Assembly: GCA_023410055.1 (NCBI GenBank)
Contig: JAEYQK010000024.1
Span: 1-64,000, forward strand
From: Acidobacteriota bacterium
GTDB lineage: Bacteria; Acidobacteriota; Terriglobia; Terriglobales; Acidobacteriaceae
DNA length: 64,000 nt
Direction: 5' to 3'
The position numbers were made by a program, and so were the translations under genes. Below are positions 24,961 through 33,559 of the stretch, piece by piece; the first letter of the stretch is position 1; each line of letters begins with the position of its first letter. The notes beneath the pieces are model-generated. The model saw nothing but the letters and a program-made list of their open reading frames with translations, searched no databases and was not told the DNA's origin.

Positions 24961-26382
24961 TTACTTCACCGCCGCGGCTACGGCATCCATGTTCTTGATG
25001 ATGAAGTCGGCAAATTCGCTCGTCTTCACCTTCGTTGCACCTTCCATCAACCGATGGAAGTCGTAAGTCACCTTCTTCTGGTCGATGGTCTTGCGTATTC
25101 CTTCCTCAACCAACTTCGCGGCTTCACGCCAGCCCAGCAGGTCGAACATCATGACGCCCGATAGCATCACCGATCCCGGGTTAATAACGTCCTGATCCGC
25201 ATACTTAGGCGCGGTTCCGTGGGTGGCCTCGAAGATCGCGTACCCGTCGCCGATATTGGCTCCGGGGGCGATTCCCAATCCGCCGACTTGCGCTGCACAG
25301 GCATCGGAAATGTAGTCGCCGTTCAGGTTCGGCGTGGCAAGTACTTTGTATTCGTCCGGCCTGGTAATGACCTGCTGAAAGATCGAATCGGCGATGCGAT
25401 CGTTGATCAGCAGCTTGTTCTTCCACTGACCATTGCCGTGGGTTGGATAGATCGAATCCAGCACCTGTTTTACTTCTTTGTACACACCCTGTTTGAAATC
25501 GTCGTTTGCGAATTCCATGCCGGGCTCGATGATATGGGCAATCTGTTCCACAGTGACGTTCGGGGCCTTGTCCTTGTTGTCCAGAATCCAGCTCTCGCGC
25601 TCTGTGACCACTTTGTCGCGGAACTCGCTCACTGCCAGTTCGTAGCCCCACGCCCGGAACGCCCCTTCGGTAAACTTCTGGATGTTGCCCTTGTGAACCA
25701 GCGTCACCGACTTAAGCCGATTCTCCAGGGCATGCAGAATGGCTTTGCGAACCAATCGTTTCGTCCCAGTGACCGACATTGGCTTGATGCCAACCCCCGA
25801 GTCCTCACGGATTCGTTTGTTCGTTCCCGCAAGCATTTCATTGTTGATGAAGTCGATGATCTTCTTCGCCTTGTCGGTTCCCTGCTGCCATTCAATTCCC
25901 GCGTAAACATCCTCGGTGTTCTCGCGATAGATGACGAGATCCATCAGATCGGGTCGCTTCACCGGGGAAGGCACGCCGTACCACTTCACGGGGCGAACAC
26001 AGGCATACAGGTCCAGAATCTGACGGAGAGCAACGTTGAGGGAGCGGATACCGCCGCCGATTGGAGTCGTAAGTGGCCCCTTGATCCCCACGCGGAAAGT
26101 CTTGAAAGCCTCAACGGTATCGTCCGGGAGCCATGTATCGAATTTGCTCTTGGCCTTTTCGCCGGCAAACACCTCGTACCAGGCGATCCGGCGCTTCCCT
26201 CCATAGGCCTTGTTTACGGCAGCGTCAAATACCCTCACCGAAGCTTTCCAGATATCACGCCCCGTACCGTCGCCTTCGATAAATGGAATGATCGGGTTAT
26301 CCGGTACCACGTACTGTCCGCCGCTGTAGGTTATCTTCTGGCCTTGTTCAGGCACCGGAATACCGTTGAACGACTCCGCCAT
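24961..26382 (-). CDS. icd: Isocitrate dehydrogenase (NADP+)
   Basis: A 473-residue enzyme of the prokaryotic homodimeric family, longer than the E. coli protein (416). Signatures: IPFIEGDGTGRDIW near 32-45, the substrate-binding serine region GGGIRSLNVALRQ near 109-121 (the serine that is phosphorylated in E. coli), DLVIYRENTEDVYAGIEW near 148, and NGDYISDACAAQVGGLGIAPGAN in parts near 346-368. GTAPKYADQD near 383 keeps the Lys-Tyr pair that gives NADP+ preference. It makes 2-oxoglutarate and so also feeds the glutamine synthetase encoded 4 kb away. No aceK kinase gene is in the window. Confidence 0.96.
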   Translation of the reverse strand: MAESFNGIPVPEQGQKITYSGGQYVVPDNPIIPFIEGDGTGRDIWKASVRVFDAAVNKAYGGKRRIAWYEVFAGEKAKSKFDTWLPDDTVEAFKTFRVGIKGPLTTPIGGGIRSLNVALRQILDLYACVRPVKWYGVPSPVKRPDLMDLVIYRENTEDVYAGIEWQQGTDKAKKIIDFINNEMLAGTNKRIREDSGVGIKPMSVTGTKRLVRKAILHALENRLKSVTLVHKGNIQKFTEGAFRAWGYELAVSEFRDKVVTERESWILDNKDKAPNVTVEQIAHIIEPGMEFANDDFKQGVYKEVKQVLDSIYPTHGNGQWKNKLLINDRIADSIFQQVITRPDEYKVLATPNLNGDYISDACAAQVGGLGIAPGANIGDGYAIFEATHGTAPKYADQDVINPGSVMLSGVMMFDLLGWREAAKLVEEGIRKTIDQKKVTYDFHRLMEGATKVKTSEFADFIIKNMDAVAAAVK

Positions 26383-26613
26383 TAGCCCCTCCGAGGATCA
26401 AGAAAGCAGATTGGACTGCAAGACACTATGAGGTACCCCGACAAGATACGGGTGCCACCAGCGCACTACAAAAACCAGATTGGATTTACCCCACTGCTGC
26501 TGCACCGCGCAGTTCCCACAACCGCGCGCTTGCCATCTATCATCGCGAAACTCTACGGCAGCTGTAAACCGCTATTTTGCACCAGTTCTAGAGAGCGGGT
26601 ACTCTGCCCGGCT

Positions 26614-29565
26614 TCACTGTACCATGCGATCGTAGGCAGCCCGAAGATCCAGAAAAGTTCGCTGCATAGTGGCGTCGAAGTCGCGTTCACCGCCTCGGTC
26701 TTTGGATTCACAGTCTTCCGATTCAAACGTCAAGCGTTCAACGGCGGCGCGCGACGGTCCAGCGGCGGGTACAGACCTTCGCGTTTTACCGAGCACAATC
26801 CTGACCGCATGTTCAGCTGTACGCAAGAATAGTCCGGCAGTGTCGAGTGTCTCGAAATCCGGCTGAGACAGCAATCCCCGTTCTTTCAAGTCTTTGAGGC
26901 TCGCTCTCATGTTTCCGCGCTCATGCTGCGACCCATGCCGCACCAGAAGGTAACCGACGATGTAATCCAGATCATAGAAGCCGCCAACGCCGGTCTTGAT
27001 ACTGGCATGATCTGCATCCGAGCGCTCAAGTTTGCGCCTCATCTCGCGGACGGAGGCGACGAAACTTGGGTCACCCGCAAACCGCGCAAACAACTTGTCT
27101 CTCGCTGCAAAGGCTTGGACGCTGATGTCCTTGCAACCCGAAACGTGGCGCATCTTCGTGTAGGTGAGAGCCTCCCACGCTCGCGCATCTCGCAGGAAGT
27201 AGTTTTCCAGAGCAGCGGGCGTAATCACCAGGTCACCCGAGCCGCCGCTGGGCCGCAGACGCGCATCGACGGGGAAAACGGTTCCCTGCTTCGTATAGGC
27301 CGAAAGGGCTTCCATCGTAACTTCTGCCGCCCTGGTCGCCACACCCAAGTCGAGCGACTCGTCGCGAAGAAAAATCAGATCGGCATCCGACAACAGATCG
27401 CTTTCGCAGGTACCTAACCGGCCCAAGGCCAGGATCGCCAATCCGTCAGGCTTCCCTGCAATCGCAAATGCTGCACCGACAGCCTTATCTGCCAGGTTCG
27501 CCACGTCGGCCAAGGTGTCATACACGCAACGTGGCCGAAGCACATCGTTTGCCGCCAGCCTGAATATCTCGCTGCGATAGTAGCGCCGCAATAGCGCCAA
27601 CTTGGCATCGTACGGGTCGTCACAGTGCTCCATGTACTCGAAAACGGGATCAGGCTGTCTCGAATCCTGAACCCTCTCGAAAATGCGGCCCGACCCGCGA
27701 TCCCGCCATGTCCGCGCCCCTGGATCTAAAGAAGTGACTTCCTCAGGGTGCCTTACCAACAGATCCGTTAGATACTCGCTCGTAGAAAACAACTTCAGCG
27801 CTCTGGAAACGGCATTTGCATTCTTGGAAACCGCTTCGTACCACTCCGAATTCGTCAGCACCGATGCCAGGAACCTGTGCAAATTCCGGCGCGTATGCGC
27901 GTCGACGTCCGAACGCCGTGCAAGGTCGTACAACTCCGGAGCATCATCGGCAAGTCGATCAAGCAACTGACGCTGTTCGTACTCCCAGCCGAATCCGGAA
28001 ACGGCCGCCGATCTGAAATCCTCCGCCGCGTCCCTCTCCTTCTGGAGCTGCTGATGGTGGATGATGCGTCCATAGATTTCGGAAACGGCCGCCATTCTTT
28101 GTTTAACGACGTTGATGATCTCGCCGGGACGAATCGCTTCGGTCTGTTCCGTCGTTATGGAACGCTCGAGTATCTTCAGGTCGGCTTCAGACTGCGGCAG
28201 CCTCTGCGTCTGTTGTCCTTGCCGAAGCTGTAGCCGGTGCTCAATGTTCCTCAAAAACTCGTACGCCACCGTAAGGCTGTGAAATTCCTTTCCGGTAATA
28301 TGCGCTTTGTCGTGGAGTTTCTGGAGCGAGAACATCGTTCCGCCCGAACGCAGCCACAGCTCTGTGCCGCCATACACGCGCTGCAAACATTGCACGAGGA
28401 ACTCGATATCTCGGATGCCGCCGCGATCGGTCTTAACGTCAATGACGCCCTTAGCTATCGGCTTCCGCCGGCGTGCGATCATCCGATCTCGGGACTCAAC
28501 CGCCGTTTCTATAGCCTCGAAGTTCAACTGCTTCGTGTAAATGAAGGGCTGCACCCGACGAATGAATTCACGTGCGAGGCGCTGGTCCCCTGCCGAGTGT
28601 CGTACCTTGATCAGAGCCTGCAATTCCCAATCGCCCGCGCGATGCGCGTAGTAGTCGACGGCGTGAGCCAAACCGACAGCCGGATCTCCTTCGCCGCCCT
28701 GTGGGCGCAGCCTCAGATCAATCCGGAATGGCGAGCCCTCTTTGGTGACCCGCGACAAGATCGCCGTGATTTCCTGCCCAAGGCGAACGAAATACTCGTG
28801 GTTTGAAATCGGCGTTCCCGGTTGCTCGATGCCATCTCCGTGAACGAAGAGTAAATCTATGTCCGAACTGTAGTTCAGTTCGTTCCCGCCCAATTTCCCC
28901 AACGACAATATCGCGAACGGCGTGTCCACGACTCGTCCATCTCTATCGAGGTGTTGCGGAGCCCCGTATCGGTTCCGCAGAATTACATGCGCTTCCCGCA
29001 GCGCCTCTTCGATCATGACGTCCGAAACCGCCGTGATCTCCGCTGTGGTGTCAGCAAGGGTTGCTATCCCAAGCACGTCCCGCAGCATGATCCGGACGTA
29101 CTCGCGCCGCTTGAATCGCGCCAACAGCAGAGAGATATCCGTATCGAGCGATCGCGAGCGGAAGCGCGCGAAGGCCTCAGCGTAGTCCTCGCGAGACTGC
29201 GATAGCTCCAGGCTCCGATCACGCGAAAGGACGTGAAAGAGATCCGTATTTTGAATCAGAGTCTCGCCCAGCCACTGCGAATAGCCGAAAACTACTATGG
29301 CGTAGTGAATGAGAAATGGCTGTCGAAGGAAGAGCCTAGTGATATCAGCTCCAGCAGCCTCGATCAAACGCTCAAAAAGGTTCAGAGCCGAATCAGGGTC
29401 CGGAGAATCAACGAGCAGCGGCGGAATCGCCTGGGAGACCGCTTCTGGAACCCGAGCCGCCAATCGAGCGATGTTCTGCGCAGCTTGGGCACGGTCGCGA
29501 AACTCGACCTCTGCAAGCGCATTGTCAATCTGCTTTATGTCGTCTGCGGAATGTGTCTCTGACAC
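26614..29565 (-). CDS. glnE: Glutamine-synthetase adenylyltransferase / adenylyl-removing enzyme GlnE
   Basis: A 983-residue bifunctional enzyme, about the standard GlnE length (E. coli 946). The N-terminal adenylyl-removing nucleotidyltransferase domain has LGKLGGNELNYSSDIDLLF near 222-240. A PII-responsive helical region follows. The C-terminal adenylyl-transferase domain has ALGRLGTCESDLLSDADLIF near 717-736. Both keep the paired catalytic aspartates. GlnE sets glutamine synthetase activity by AMP attachment to a tyrosine according to nitrogen status. It starts at GTG with the neighbouring glnA upstream on the same strand, separated by one small gene. The second domain has GRLGTCES where GKLGG is usual. 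No glnB or glnD is visible here. Confidence 0.95.
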   Translation of the reverse strand: MSETHSADDIKQIDNALAEVEFRDRAQAAQNIARLAARVPEAVSQAIPPLLVDSPDPDSALNLFERLIEAAGADITRLFLRQPFLIHYAIVVFGYSQWLGETLIQNTDLFHVLSRDRSLELSQSREDYAEAFARFRSRSLDTDISLLLARFKRREYVRIMLRDVLGIATLADTTAEITAVSDVMIEEALREAHVILRNRYGAPQHLDRDGRVVDTPFAILSLGKLGGNELNYSSDIDLLFVHGDGIEQPGTPISNHEYFVRLGQEITAILSRVTKEGSPFRIDLRLRPQGGEGDPAVGLAHAVDYYAHRAGDWELQALIKVRHSAGDQRLAREFIRRVQPFIYTKQLNFEAIETAVESRDRMIARRRKPIAKGVIDVKTDRGGIRDIEFLVQCLQRVYGGTELWLRSGGTMFSLQKLHDKAHITGKEFHSLTVAYEFLRNIEHRLQLRQGQQTQRLPQSEADLKILERSITTEQTEAIRPGEIINVVKQRMAAVSEIYGRIIHHQQLQKERDAAEDFRSAAVSGFGWEYEQRQLLDRLADDAPELYDLARRSDVDAHTRRNLHRFLASVLTNSEWYEAVSKNANAVSRALKLFSTSEYLTDLLVRHPEEVTSLDPGARTWRDRGSGRIFERVQDSRQPDPVFEYMEHCDDPYDAKLALLRRYYRSEIFRLAANDVLRPRCVYDTLADVANLADKAVGAAFAIAGKPDGLAILALGRLGTCESDLLSDADLIFLRDESLDLGVATRAAEVTMEALSAYTKQGTVFPVDARLRPSGGSGDLVITPAALENYFLRDARAWEALTYTKMRHVSGCKDISVQAFAARDKLFARFAGDPSFVASVREMRRKLERSDADHASIKTGVGGFYDLDYIVGYLLVRHGSQHERGNMRASLKDLKERGLLSQPDFETLDTAGLFLRTAEHAVRIVLGKTRRSVPAAGPSRAAVERLTFESEDCESKDRGGERDFDATMQRTFLDLRAAYDRMVQ

Positions 29566-29599
29566 GGTGGTTTGAGGATAGCACGGCTATTCGGAGCTA

Positions 29600-29944
29600 T
29601 TACCGTGGAGCGTTAGGAATTGGCCCCGGAGGCAATATCTCCGGCTCTGTGCCCGGGCTACTCCTTCGAGTTGCAATGAACACGGCAGCCGTCCAGGTTG
29701 GAATGAGGTCAAGACCCGGCACCAGCTCTGCAACGACCGAAGGCAGAAAAGCCCAGTGCCAGCCCAGAGCACGAATCAGCACGGCTGCGACCACAAAATC
29801 AAGCACGTCATTCGCTGGCGACAGAGCACCTCCAGCAAACAAAGGAAACAGTCCCAATTGCAGAGCATCCGCCAGAAGGGCTACCGTCCAAGCGAGCCGG
29901 TTCTCGGATTTCGTGATTCCCTTCATTGCCTCTGCCAAATGCAT
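29600..29944 (-). CDS. Small conserved-type membrane protein, function unknown
   Basis: About 114 residues from the ATG at 29944. This start is preferred because a GGGGG run lies 6-7 bp upstream; ATGs at 29950, 29974 and 29986 and a TTG at 30013 are also in frame. Two or three hydrophobic segments (TVALLADALQLGLFPLFAGGA; VLDFVVAAVLIRALGWHW; FLPSVVAELVPGLDLIPTWTAAVFIA) form an inner-membrane protein with a proline-rich cytoplasmic tail. The region around VAELVPGLDLIPTWTAAV looks conserved-family-like, but I cannot name it. It lies between glnA and glnE on the same strand, 34 bp before glnE, and follows the glnA terminator. Confidence 0.6.
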   Translation of the reverse strand: MHLAEAMKGITKSENRLAWTVALLADALQLGLFPLFAGGALSPANDVLDFVVAAVLIRALGWHWAFLPSVVAELVPGLDLIPTWTAAVFIATRRSSPGTEPEILPPGPIPNAPR

Positions 29945-30013
29945 GCTCATCCCCCAAGATGACCCAAAACCCATTCTACCCCTCATCGACAAGCCGTTCC
30001 AGAATTCTGACAA

Positions 30014-30045
30014 GTGAAAAGGCCCAGCTTTCGCCGGGCCTTCAC
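30014..30045 (-). terminator. Intrinsic terminator of glnA
   Basis: On the minus strand: AAGGCCCGGC, a GAAA tetraloop, GCTGGGCCTTTTC. One mismatch in the stem, followed by TTTT, 20 bp after the glnA stop. Confidence 0.85.
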
Positions 30046-30064
30046 AGTCGTCTACCTCTGTTGT

Positions 30065-31477
30065 TTAGATGTCGTAGTACAGGGCGAACTCGTAAGGATG
30101 CGGACGCAGCTTCACGGCCGTGACTTCCTTCGTGCGCTTGTAATCGATGTACGTGCGCAGCAGTTCTTCCGTGAATACGTCGCCCTTGAGCAGGAACTGG
30201 TGATCCGCTTCGAGTGCGTCGAGCGCGTCTTCCAGCGATCCCGGCATCGAAGGAACCTTCGCGAGCTCCTCTGGACCCAGATCGTAAATGTCCTTGTCCA
30301 GCGGCTGACCCGGATCGATCTTGTTCTCGATACCGTCCAGTCCAGCCATGACCAAAGCTGCGAACGCCAGGTAAGGGTTGCAGCTCGGATCCGGGGGACG
30401 GAACTCAACGCGCTTCGCCTTCGGTGACGCCGAGTACATCGGAATACGGCAGGCGGCCGAACGGTTGCGACGCGAGTAAGCGAGGTTAACCGGAGCTTCA
30501 AAGCCCGGAACGAGACGCTTGTACGAGTTGGTGGTCGGAGCGATGATCGCCGACAGGGCCGGACCATGCTTGATCAGACCGCCGATGTACCACAGGGCCA
30601 TCTGCGAGAGACCCGCATAGCCGTCGCCAGCGAACAGCGGCTTTCCACCCTTCCAGAGCGACTGGTGGCAGTGCATACCGCTACCGTTGTCCTGGAACAG
30701 CGGCTTCGGCATGAAGGTCACCGTCTTGCCGTACTGGTCTGCCACGTTGCGAACCACGTACTTGTAAAGCATCATGTGGTCGGCCGCGGCGGACAGAGCG
30801 TCGAATTTCAGATCGATTTCGGTTTGGCCACCCGTTGCTACCTCGTGGTGATGGCACTCAACATCCAAACCGCAAGCCTGCATTGCCAAAACCATTTCGG
30901 TACGCAGGTCCTGATAGTGGTCCGTGGGAGGAACCGGGAAGTAACCTTCCTTGTAACGCGGGCGGTACCCGAGGTTGTTTTCCTTGCGGCCTGAATTCCA
31001 TCGACCTTCTTCTGCGTCGATGAAGTAGAACCCGGAGTGCTCGTTCTGATCAAAACGAATATTGTCGAAAATGAAGAACTCGGCTTCCGCGCCGAAGTAA
31101 GCTGTGTCGGCCAGGCCGGTCGAGGTTATAAACATCTCGGCCTTCTTCGCGATATAGCGGGGGTCGCGATCATAGCGCTGCTTGGTGACCGGATCAACCA
31201 CGTCGCAGATCATTACAAGCGTCGGCGCTTCCGTGAAGGGATCCAGCATGAAGAACGAAGGATCCGGAATCAGCAGCATGTCGCTTTCGTTGATTGCGGC
31301 CCAGCCACGAATCGACGACCCATCCATGCCGAAGCCTTCTTCGAACTTGTCTTCGTCCAGCATCTCGATCGGATAGGAAACGTGGTGCCATAGGCCCGGG
31401 AGGTCGGTGAAACGCAGGTCAAGGATTTTGACCCCGTTGTCCTTGATGAACTGCATCAACGCTTTGACGTCAGCCAT
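30065..31477 (-). CDS. glnA: Glutamine synthetase type I
   Basis: A 470-residue dodecameric-type glutamine synthetase that joins ammonia to glutamate with ATP. Signatures are the Asp50 region GFGMDGSSIRGW (48-59), the metal-binding AEAEFFIFD (130-138), ATP region MPKPLFQDNGSGMHCHQS (256-273), NRSAACRIP (338-346) and VEFRPPDPSCNPYLAFA (357-373). DKDIYDLGPEEL (394-405) aligns with the E. coli adenylylation loop and keeps the modifiable Tyr398, so this is the GSI-beta class, consistent with glnE downstream. The 344-bp region upstream presumably holds nitrogen-regulated promoters, but no good sigma-54 site was recognised. Confidence 0.97.
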   Translation of the reverse strand: MADVKALMQFIKDNGVKILDLRFTDLPGLWHHVSYPIEMLDEDKFEEGFGMDGSSIRGWAAINESDMLLIPDPSFFMLDPFTEAPTLVMICDVVDPVTKQRYDRDPRYIAKKAEMFITSTGLADTAYFGAEAEFFIFDNIRFDQNEHSGFYFIDAEEGRWNSGRKENNLGYRPRYKEGYFPVPPTDHYQDLRTEMVLAMQACGLDVECHHHEVATGGQTEIDLKFDALSAAADHMMLYKYVVRNVADQYGKTVTFMPKPLFQDNGSGMHCHQSLWKGGKPLFAGDGYAGLSQMALWYIGGLIKHGPALSAIIAPTTNSYKRLVPGFEAPVNLAYSRRNRSAACRIPMYSASPKAKRVEFRPPDPSCNPYLAFAALVMAGLDGIENKIDPGQPLDKDIYDLGPEELAKVPSMPGSLEDALDALEADHQFLLKGDVFTEELLRTYIDYKRTKEVTAVKLRPHPYEFALYYDI

Positions 31478-31792
31478 AAAATCGCATTCTCCTTTGGCGA
31501 GCCCAAGGTGCCCGCGTATACAAGATGGCCCGAATGTCGCACCGCCTGACTACGCGTGCGCTCTTTAGCGGCTGAATTTTCCGTGGAAAACCGAATGATT
31601 AAACCGCCGCCCAAAACGATGCTGCGAGCCGTTTTCAGCATAAGGTCGAGCAGCAGCTATTTGGAAATTGATACTTTTTATCTCCCCCATAGAAACCCGT
31701 TATGCCCTTTCCGCCCGCGTTGTCCATCATCTGCTGGCTTCATGAGATAGGTCCAAAGAACCCGAACGTGTGGCAGAATACACTTGCAACTA
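31478..31792. other. glnA upstream region, no gene seen
   Basis: About 315 bp between the divergent glnA and lysR-type genes. Short frames (31556-31750 plus, 31456-31641 minus) have no ribosome site or family-like composition. Expected to carry the glnA promoter. A GG-N10-GC sigma-54 core was looked for and not found in good form. Confidence 0.45.
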
Positions 31793-31818
31793 AGTACTAG
31801 GTACTCTCTACTAGGTAC
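31793..31818 (+). promoter_or_regulatory. Direct repeat TACTAGGTAC x2 before the LysR gene
   Basis: TACTAGGTAC occurs at 31795-31804 and 31809-31818, a 14-bp period, ending 3 bp before the lysR-type ATG. The first copy sits inside an inverted repeat AGTAC-TAG-GTACT (31793-31805). The place would suit autoregulation at or just past the transcription start. A partial third copy ACTAGGTA is found at 32739-32746 after the gene. Confidence 0.45.
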
Positions 31819-31821
31819 GGT

Positions 31822-32730
31822 ATGGATTTTGACCAACTAGAGACCTTTTTGGAGGTGGCCCGGCACAACAGCTTCTCTCGTGCCGCGGAGAAGCGCTTCC
31901 GCACACAACCGGCCATATCCTCGCTTATCCGATCCCTGGAAGAAGAAGTAGGGGCCAAGCTGTTTGACCGGTCTGGCGGCAAGGTCGCGATGACCGCCGC
32001 GGGCAAGCTCTTTCAGCAGTTTGCCGAAGAGGCCCTCCAGCTTCGTCGAACTGCCATCACCAAAATCGGGGAAATGGAACGCGTGCCGCGCGGCGAAATC
32101 ATCGTCGGAGCTAACGAAGGCACCTGTCTCCATGTCCTACCCGAAGTCTTCGCCCAGTTCAAAAAGCTATACCCGGACGTACAGGTCAGCGTACATCGTG
32201 CCGAGCGGGGCCGGATCCTCGATCTGATCATCGACAATACCGTCGACTTTGGCATTGTCTCGCTTCCGGTCACGGACAATCGTCTCACGGTAGTAACCAT
32301 CCACCGTGACGAGCTTGTCATCATGACTCCACCGACCCATCCGTTGGCGAAGAAAAAGGAAGTGACAATAGCCGAGATAGCTCAGTTTCCCCTGCTGCTG
32401 CCGAAACTGGGGCGAACGCGAGAAGCAGTTGACAACCTTTTGCACGAACGCCGTCTTAAAGCCAATGTCTCGATGGAACTCGACTCAAGCGAGTTGATGA
32501 AACGCTTCGTCGCCGCCGATGTGGGAATCGGCTTCGTGACCGCGTCTCACGCTAAGGCGGAAGCGAAGGCGAACCTGCTCTCAATCCTGAACATCGCGGA
32601 CGCCCACATAAAGCGAGATTTGGCGCTGGTCTTCCGGAAAGACAAAGCTCTCAGCCGTGCCGCGCTGGCTTTCATCGACATCGCCGTGAAACAGCGGCCA
32701 GCCGAAATTGGCGCGGGAAAGATTGGCTAG
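31822..32730 (+). CDS. LysR-family transcriptional regulator
   Basis: A 302-residue regulator. The N-terminal winged helix (1-60) has MDFDQLETFLEVARHNSFSRAAE and the recognition helix TQPAISSLIRSLEEEVGAKLFDRS, the classic LysR pattern. The substrate-binding domain (about 92-295) includes VGANEGTCLHVLP, VDFGIVSLPV and VAADVGIGFVTAS. The gene is divergent from glnA and in the same direction as the arginine-decarboxylase gene 150 bp downstream, so either may be its target. Repeats overlapping the start region suggest autoregulation. The inducer cannot be told from sequence. Confidence 0.9.
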   Translation: MDFDQLETFLEVARHNSFSRAAEKRFRTQPAISSLIRSLEEEVGAKLFDRSGGKVAMTAAGKLFQQFAEEALQLRRTAITKIGEMERVPRGEIIVGANEGTCLHVLPEVFAQFKKLYPDVQVSVHRAERGRILDLIIDNTVDFGIVSLPVTDNRLTVVTIHRDELVIMTPPTHPLAKKKEVTIAEIAQFPLLLPKLGRTREAVDNLLHERRLKANVSMELDSSELMKRFVAADVGIGFVTASHAKAEAKANLLSILNIADAHIKRDLALVFRKDKALSRAALAFIDIAVKQRPAEIGAGKIG

Positions 32731-32879
32731 TTTGCAGCACTAGGTAGTTCGTGCCAAGAGCACACAAATCGCCTCACCTTGCACACCCAAAAGTTTCCTC
32801 CGGTCGCTCAATTTCTTCTTAGCGATTTGGCTAATGGGTGTTATAAAAATATTTCCAGTCAAAGCGGGAGGATCACGAA

Positions 32880-33437
32880 TTGGCACAAAACATGGTTCCC
32901 AAGCGCATCTTCTTTACCAAGGGCGTCGGGAAACACAAAGAACGTCTTACGTCTTTTGAGCTTGCTTTGCGAGATGCCGGGATTGCCGCGCAGAATCTAG
33001 TCCGCGTTTCGTCTATCTTCCCGCCAAACTGCAAGATTCTGACCCGCAAGGAAGGTCTGAAGCATCTTGAACCGGGTCAAGTGACCTTCGCCGTAGTGGC
33101 CGAGAACTCAACCCGCGAACCACATCGTCTCGTGGCATCCAGTATTGGCGTCGCTCTGCCTGCCGATCGCACTACTTACGGCTATCTCAGCGAACACCAC
33201 TCGTTTGGTGAAACGGACCAAACTGCCGGTGATTATGCCGAGGAACTCGCCGCCGAAATGTTGGCGACAACCCTCGGCGTCGAATTCGATCCGGATAAGT
33301 CGTGGGACGAAAAGAAAGAAGTTTATCGGATGTCGAACAAAATCGTTCGCACGATGAACTTCACCCAGTCCGCCGTCGGCGACAAACGCGGCCTCTGGAC
33401 CACCGTAATCGCTTCGGCTGTGATGATCTTCGAATAG
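32880..33437 (+). CDS. pdaD: Pyruvoyl-dependent arginine decarboxylase
   Basis: A 185-residue proenzyme that would cleave itself between Ser44 and Ser45 (VRVSSIFPPN) to produce the pyruvoyl cofactor, then decarboxylate arginine to agmatine for polyamine synthesis. Other family marks are TKGVGKHKERLTSFELAL at the N-terminus, LEPGQVTFAVVAENSTREP near 62-80, SEHHSFG near 105-111 and GLWTTVIASAVMIFE at the C-terminus. The start is TTG at 32880, fixed by a strong GGGAGG (32866-32871) 8 bp upstream; the next ATG at 32892 is too far. It is followed by a two-hairpin terminator, so it is probably monocistronic. The downstream agmatinase is not in the window. Confidence 0.92.
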   Translation: MAQNMVPKRIFFTKGVGKHKERLTSFELALRDAGIAAQNLVRVSSIFPPNCKILTRKEGLKHLEPGQVTFAVVAENSTREPHRLVASSIGVALPADRTTYGYLSEHHSFGETDQTAGDYAEELAAEMLATTLGVEFDPDKSWDEKKEVYRMSNKIVRTMNFTQSAVGDKRGLWTTVIASAVMIFE

Positions 33438-33452
33438 GTTTACAACGGTAGC

Positions 33453-33500
33453 GCCGCCTTCTGGGCGGCTGTCACGGCGGCTATATTGGCCGCCGTTTTT
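33453..33500 (+). terminator. Tandem hairpins ending in an intrinsic terminator after pdaD
   Basis: The first hairpin is GCCGCC / GGCGGC (33453-33469). The second is ACGGCGGC / GCCGCCGT (33474-33496), followed by TTTTT to 33500. The arms share GCCGCC, so alternative pairing between hairpins is possible. Confidence 0.85.
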
Positions 33501-33559
33501 GCTTTCTCTATCAACTAAACGGGCGCGACTCTCGCCGCGTTTTAAAAGCATTCGGCGAT

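Noticed and set aside
23965..26385. Long plus-strand open frames (about 390-400 codons) opposite mdh and icd
   Set aside because: They are antisense shadows created by codon bias of two well-recognised enzymes. No family motif, ribosome site or sensible composition (very His/Arg-rich).
31478..31792. Sigma-54 promoter upstream of glnA
   Set aside because: The nearest match on the minus strand (GGCACCTTGGGC) has wrong GG-GC spacing (8 rather than 10).
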